From an uncultured Bacilli bacterium (lineage in GTDB: Bacteria; Bacillota_I; Bacilli_A; RF39; UBA660), in contig CAKORH010000047.1 in the NCBI GenBank assembly GCA_934101235.1, positions 1 through 7,222 on the forward strand: a DNA stretch of 7,222 bases, written 5' to 3'. Under the pieces are notes generated by a model. The model worked only from the letters and a program-made list of their open reading frames with translations, did not search any database and was not told the DNA's origin. Every line of letters begins with the position of its first letter. The first letter of the stretch is position 1. A program made the position numbers and the translations under genes. Below, piece by piece: positions 5,953-7,222 of this stretch.

Positions 5953-6418
5953 TTGTACCCAGCTTGAACACAAGTTGCAACTTGACTTATGGCCATATTG
6001 TCCACAAGTTCATTTAACCTTTTCCAAATTTGGGAAAAAGTATATTTTTTTATTTAACCTCGTAGCAATTTGCGATAAGGTTATAACATCCGACCAAGTT
6101 GGTTGGATGTTAACACCATATTTAATTAGTAAGAAGTTAATGATTTATCTTCTGCACAAAATGTGCAGAAGTATTTTTATTTTTAATTTCGACACAGAGT
6201 GTGTAAAAGTTAACTTCCGGACAAGTTGTCATAAAGTACATTATTGAATTTTTTTGACTTTATCTCATGTTGGGACAAAGTCACTTAACTTTACACTTCG
6301 GACCATTTTGGACCGAAGTTATTTAGTTTCCAACTTCTCGACAACCTGTCGCGAAGTTGGTTTGTGATACATACGAGTTTTAGTTTATGTACTCTTCTGT
6401 GCAAATTGCACAGAAGTT
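5921..6418. repeat. Array of about 15 tandem 27-base hairpins with varying, compensated sequence
   Basis: Units read: 5921-5947, 5950-5976, 5979-6010 (32 bases), 6016-6041 (26 bases), 6056-6082, 6085-6111, 6112-6138 (decayed), 6147-6173, 6185-6211, 6212-6238, 6256-6282, 6294-6320, 6332-6358, 6368-6391 (decayed) and 6392-6418. Twelve are exactly 27 bases, laid out as 8-base arm, 11-base centre, 8-base arm; in most the centre folds again as about 4 pairs around a 3-base loop, often like CAAGTTG or GCAATTTGC. Common arms are AACTTCTG/CAGAAGTT, but other units use AACATCC/GGATGTT, AACCT/AGGTT, AACTTGT/ACAAGTT, GACTTT/AAAGTC or ACTTCGG/CCGAAGT, so changes occur in pairs that keep the stem. Gaps range from 0 to 17 bases, several being 2 or 11. 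The array fills the space between the convergent membrane and recombinase genes. I know no family that matches; function is unknown. Confidence 0.85.
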
Positions 6419-7222
6419 TTAAATCATGAATCTATAGAAAATTTCGATATTTTTATCTTTATCAATTTCAATTTTATCAATTAATGTTTGTAAAAGTTCT
6501 CTAGTAGGTTTCTTTATATCGATTAATTCTCTTATTTTCTTTTCATATTCTTCCAGTTCTTTAGTTTTGATACTTTCTTTTTTAGTATTTTTATATTTTT
6601 CTAAATTTAATTGAGCTTTATTTAAAAGTCTTTCTGTTTCCTGTGATAATCTTTTATAAGTAACATCTGATATGTTACCTCTAAATTTATCTTCATATAA
6701 CATATCAATTTTTGAGATATATTCTTTTATCTTATTTTCTAAATATTTAATCTTTTCCTTATTATCTTCCTTTTTACTATTTCTATCTGCTATTTCTTTT
6801 GATAATAACTTAGAATCAATCTGCTTAATATAATTTTTACAAGTTGTTCTTACTACTTCAAGCAATGCTTCTTCTAATTTATCATAAGGCATAAAATGTG
6901 GTTCACATAATCTTCTTCTTGGATCTCGTGCATATTTATTACAATTAATAGTCCAATAATTATGATTTTTTCGATAAGTAATAGTTAATGCATTACCACA
7001 TTCTTTACAAAATAGTAAATTTTCAAATAATCTTTTTTCTCTATTACTAACACTTATATTAGTTCTTTTCACATTGCCTTGTATTCTTTCAAAAGTTAGT
7101 TTATCAACTAATGGTTCGTGTGTTCCAGGAACTATGTCCCAATTACTTTTTGGAAGAGTTTTTTTCTTTTTAGATTTATAATTTACTTTAGTCTGTGTAC
7201 TTTGAACCATATCTCCTGTATA
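6419..7222 (-). CDS. Large serine recombinase, C-terminal part (5' end beyond window)
   Basis: The frame is open to the window edge: YTGD precedes the Met at 7210, and YTGDMVQ with the following basic stretch is typical of the interior of the Recombinase domain, so 7210 is not a start. The visible 267 residues hold the end of the Recombinase domain (WDIVPGTHEPLVDKLTFERIQ), a zinc ribbon (FCKECGNAL, Cys90 and Cys102, counted from the 7210 Met), a long coiled coil (about residues 135-235) and the usual tail TLIDKIEIDKDKNIEIFYRF. The catalytic resolvase domain with the nucleophilic serine must lie to the right. Such enzymes integrate and excise phages and integrative elements between short attachment sites. 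The stop TAA (6421-6419) directly abuts the last hairpin unit. It is convergent with the membrane gene and probably belongs to the element carrying the neighbouring cargo. Confidence 0.9.
   Translation of the reverse strand, partial: YTGDMVQSTQTKVNYKSKKKKTLPKSNWDIVPGTHEPLVDKLTFERIQGNVKRTNISVSNREKRLFENLLFCKECGNALTITYRKNHNYWTINCNKYARDPRRRLCEPHFMPYDKLEEALLEVVRTTCKNYIKQIDSKLLSKEIADRNSKKEDNKEKIKYLENKIKEYISKIDMLYEDKFRGNISDVTYKRLSQETERLLNKAQLNLEKYKNTKKESIKTKELEEYEKKIRELIDIKKPTRELLQTLIDKIEIDKDKNIEIFYRFMI

Noticed and set aside
5975..6247. Open frame of 90 codons on the plus strand inside the hairpin array
   Set aside because: No ribosome site, composition unlike the neighbours, and the frame runs across palindromic units; it is open only by chance.
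5921..6418. CRISPR array
   Set aside because: Units are palindromic and differ from each other; there are no constant repeats with unique spacers of fixed length and no cas genes in view.
5921..6418. Integron attC sites
   Set aside because: The outermost AAC and GTT triplets resemble attC core letters, but units are only 27 bases, the order of the R-box letters is wrong, there are no cassettes between units, and the recombinase is of the serine type.
5921..6418. Simple bidirectional terminator between convergent genes
   Set aside because: One or two units may terminate, but fifteen units of constant length, mostly without a T-run, exceed any terminator.

Overview
The window is very A+T-rich DNA (about three quarters A/T by eye) with strong GGAGG/GAGGTG ribosome binding sites, textbook sigma-70/SigA promoters, LysM cell-wall proteins and a Firmicutes-type large serine recombinase. 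This points to a low-GC Bacillota, possibly a gut-associated Bacilli or Clostridia lineage. TGA is read as stop (the ATPase ends naturally at TGA) and tryptophans are TGG, so the Mycoplasma code is not needed.

Left part (1-1890, minus strand): the 5' part of a SpoT/MESH1-type HD hydrolase gene with its own promoter, preceded by the remains of a gene for a cell-wall amidase with six LysM repeats. The amidase remnant is broken twice: a one-base frameshift in an A-run near 1223, and loss of its whole N-terminal half at about 1890, where homology stops abruptly inside the conserved GGEGAEVIY region. A short gene-free stretch (1890-2036) with two strong inverted repeats follows.

Middle (2037-4802, minus strand): a compact three-gene operon, HTH-Fic protein, then an AAA/ABC-type ATPase, then a small TOPRIM-like protein. 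The Fic-ATPase gap is 14 bases and the last two genes overlap by 4. One consensus promoter (TTGACA, 17 bp, TATAAT) drives it, with a near-perfect palindrome in the spacer and a second CCG-N4-CGG site upstream. ATPase plus TOPRIM is a layout common in antiphage systems; Fic may be regulator, effector or both. I treat the operon as a candidate defence module.

Right part (4803-7222): a divergent gene for a multi-pass membrane protein of unknown function (plus strand), then about 500 bases without a convincing gene, then the C-terminal two thirds of a large serine recombinase (minus strand, cut by the window edge). The gap between these convergent genes is filled, almost stop codon to stop codon, by an array of about 15 small hairpins. 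Twelve share exactly the same 27-base geometry (8-base arm, 11-base centre that is itself a small stem with a 3-base loop, 8-base arm). Arm sequences differ from unit to unit while pairing is kept. A solo unit of the same geometry lies upstream of the membrane gene. I do not recognise this array as a known family; it is the most unusual signal here.

Working model (inference): everything from about 1890 rightwards is cargo of a serine-recombinase element that interrupted the amidase gene, carrying a Fic/ATPase/TOPRIM module, a membrane protein and the hairpin array.
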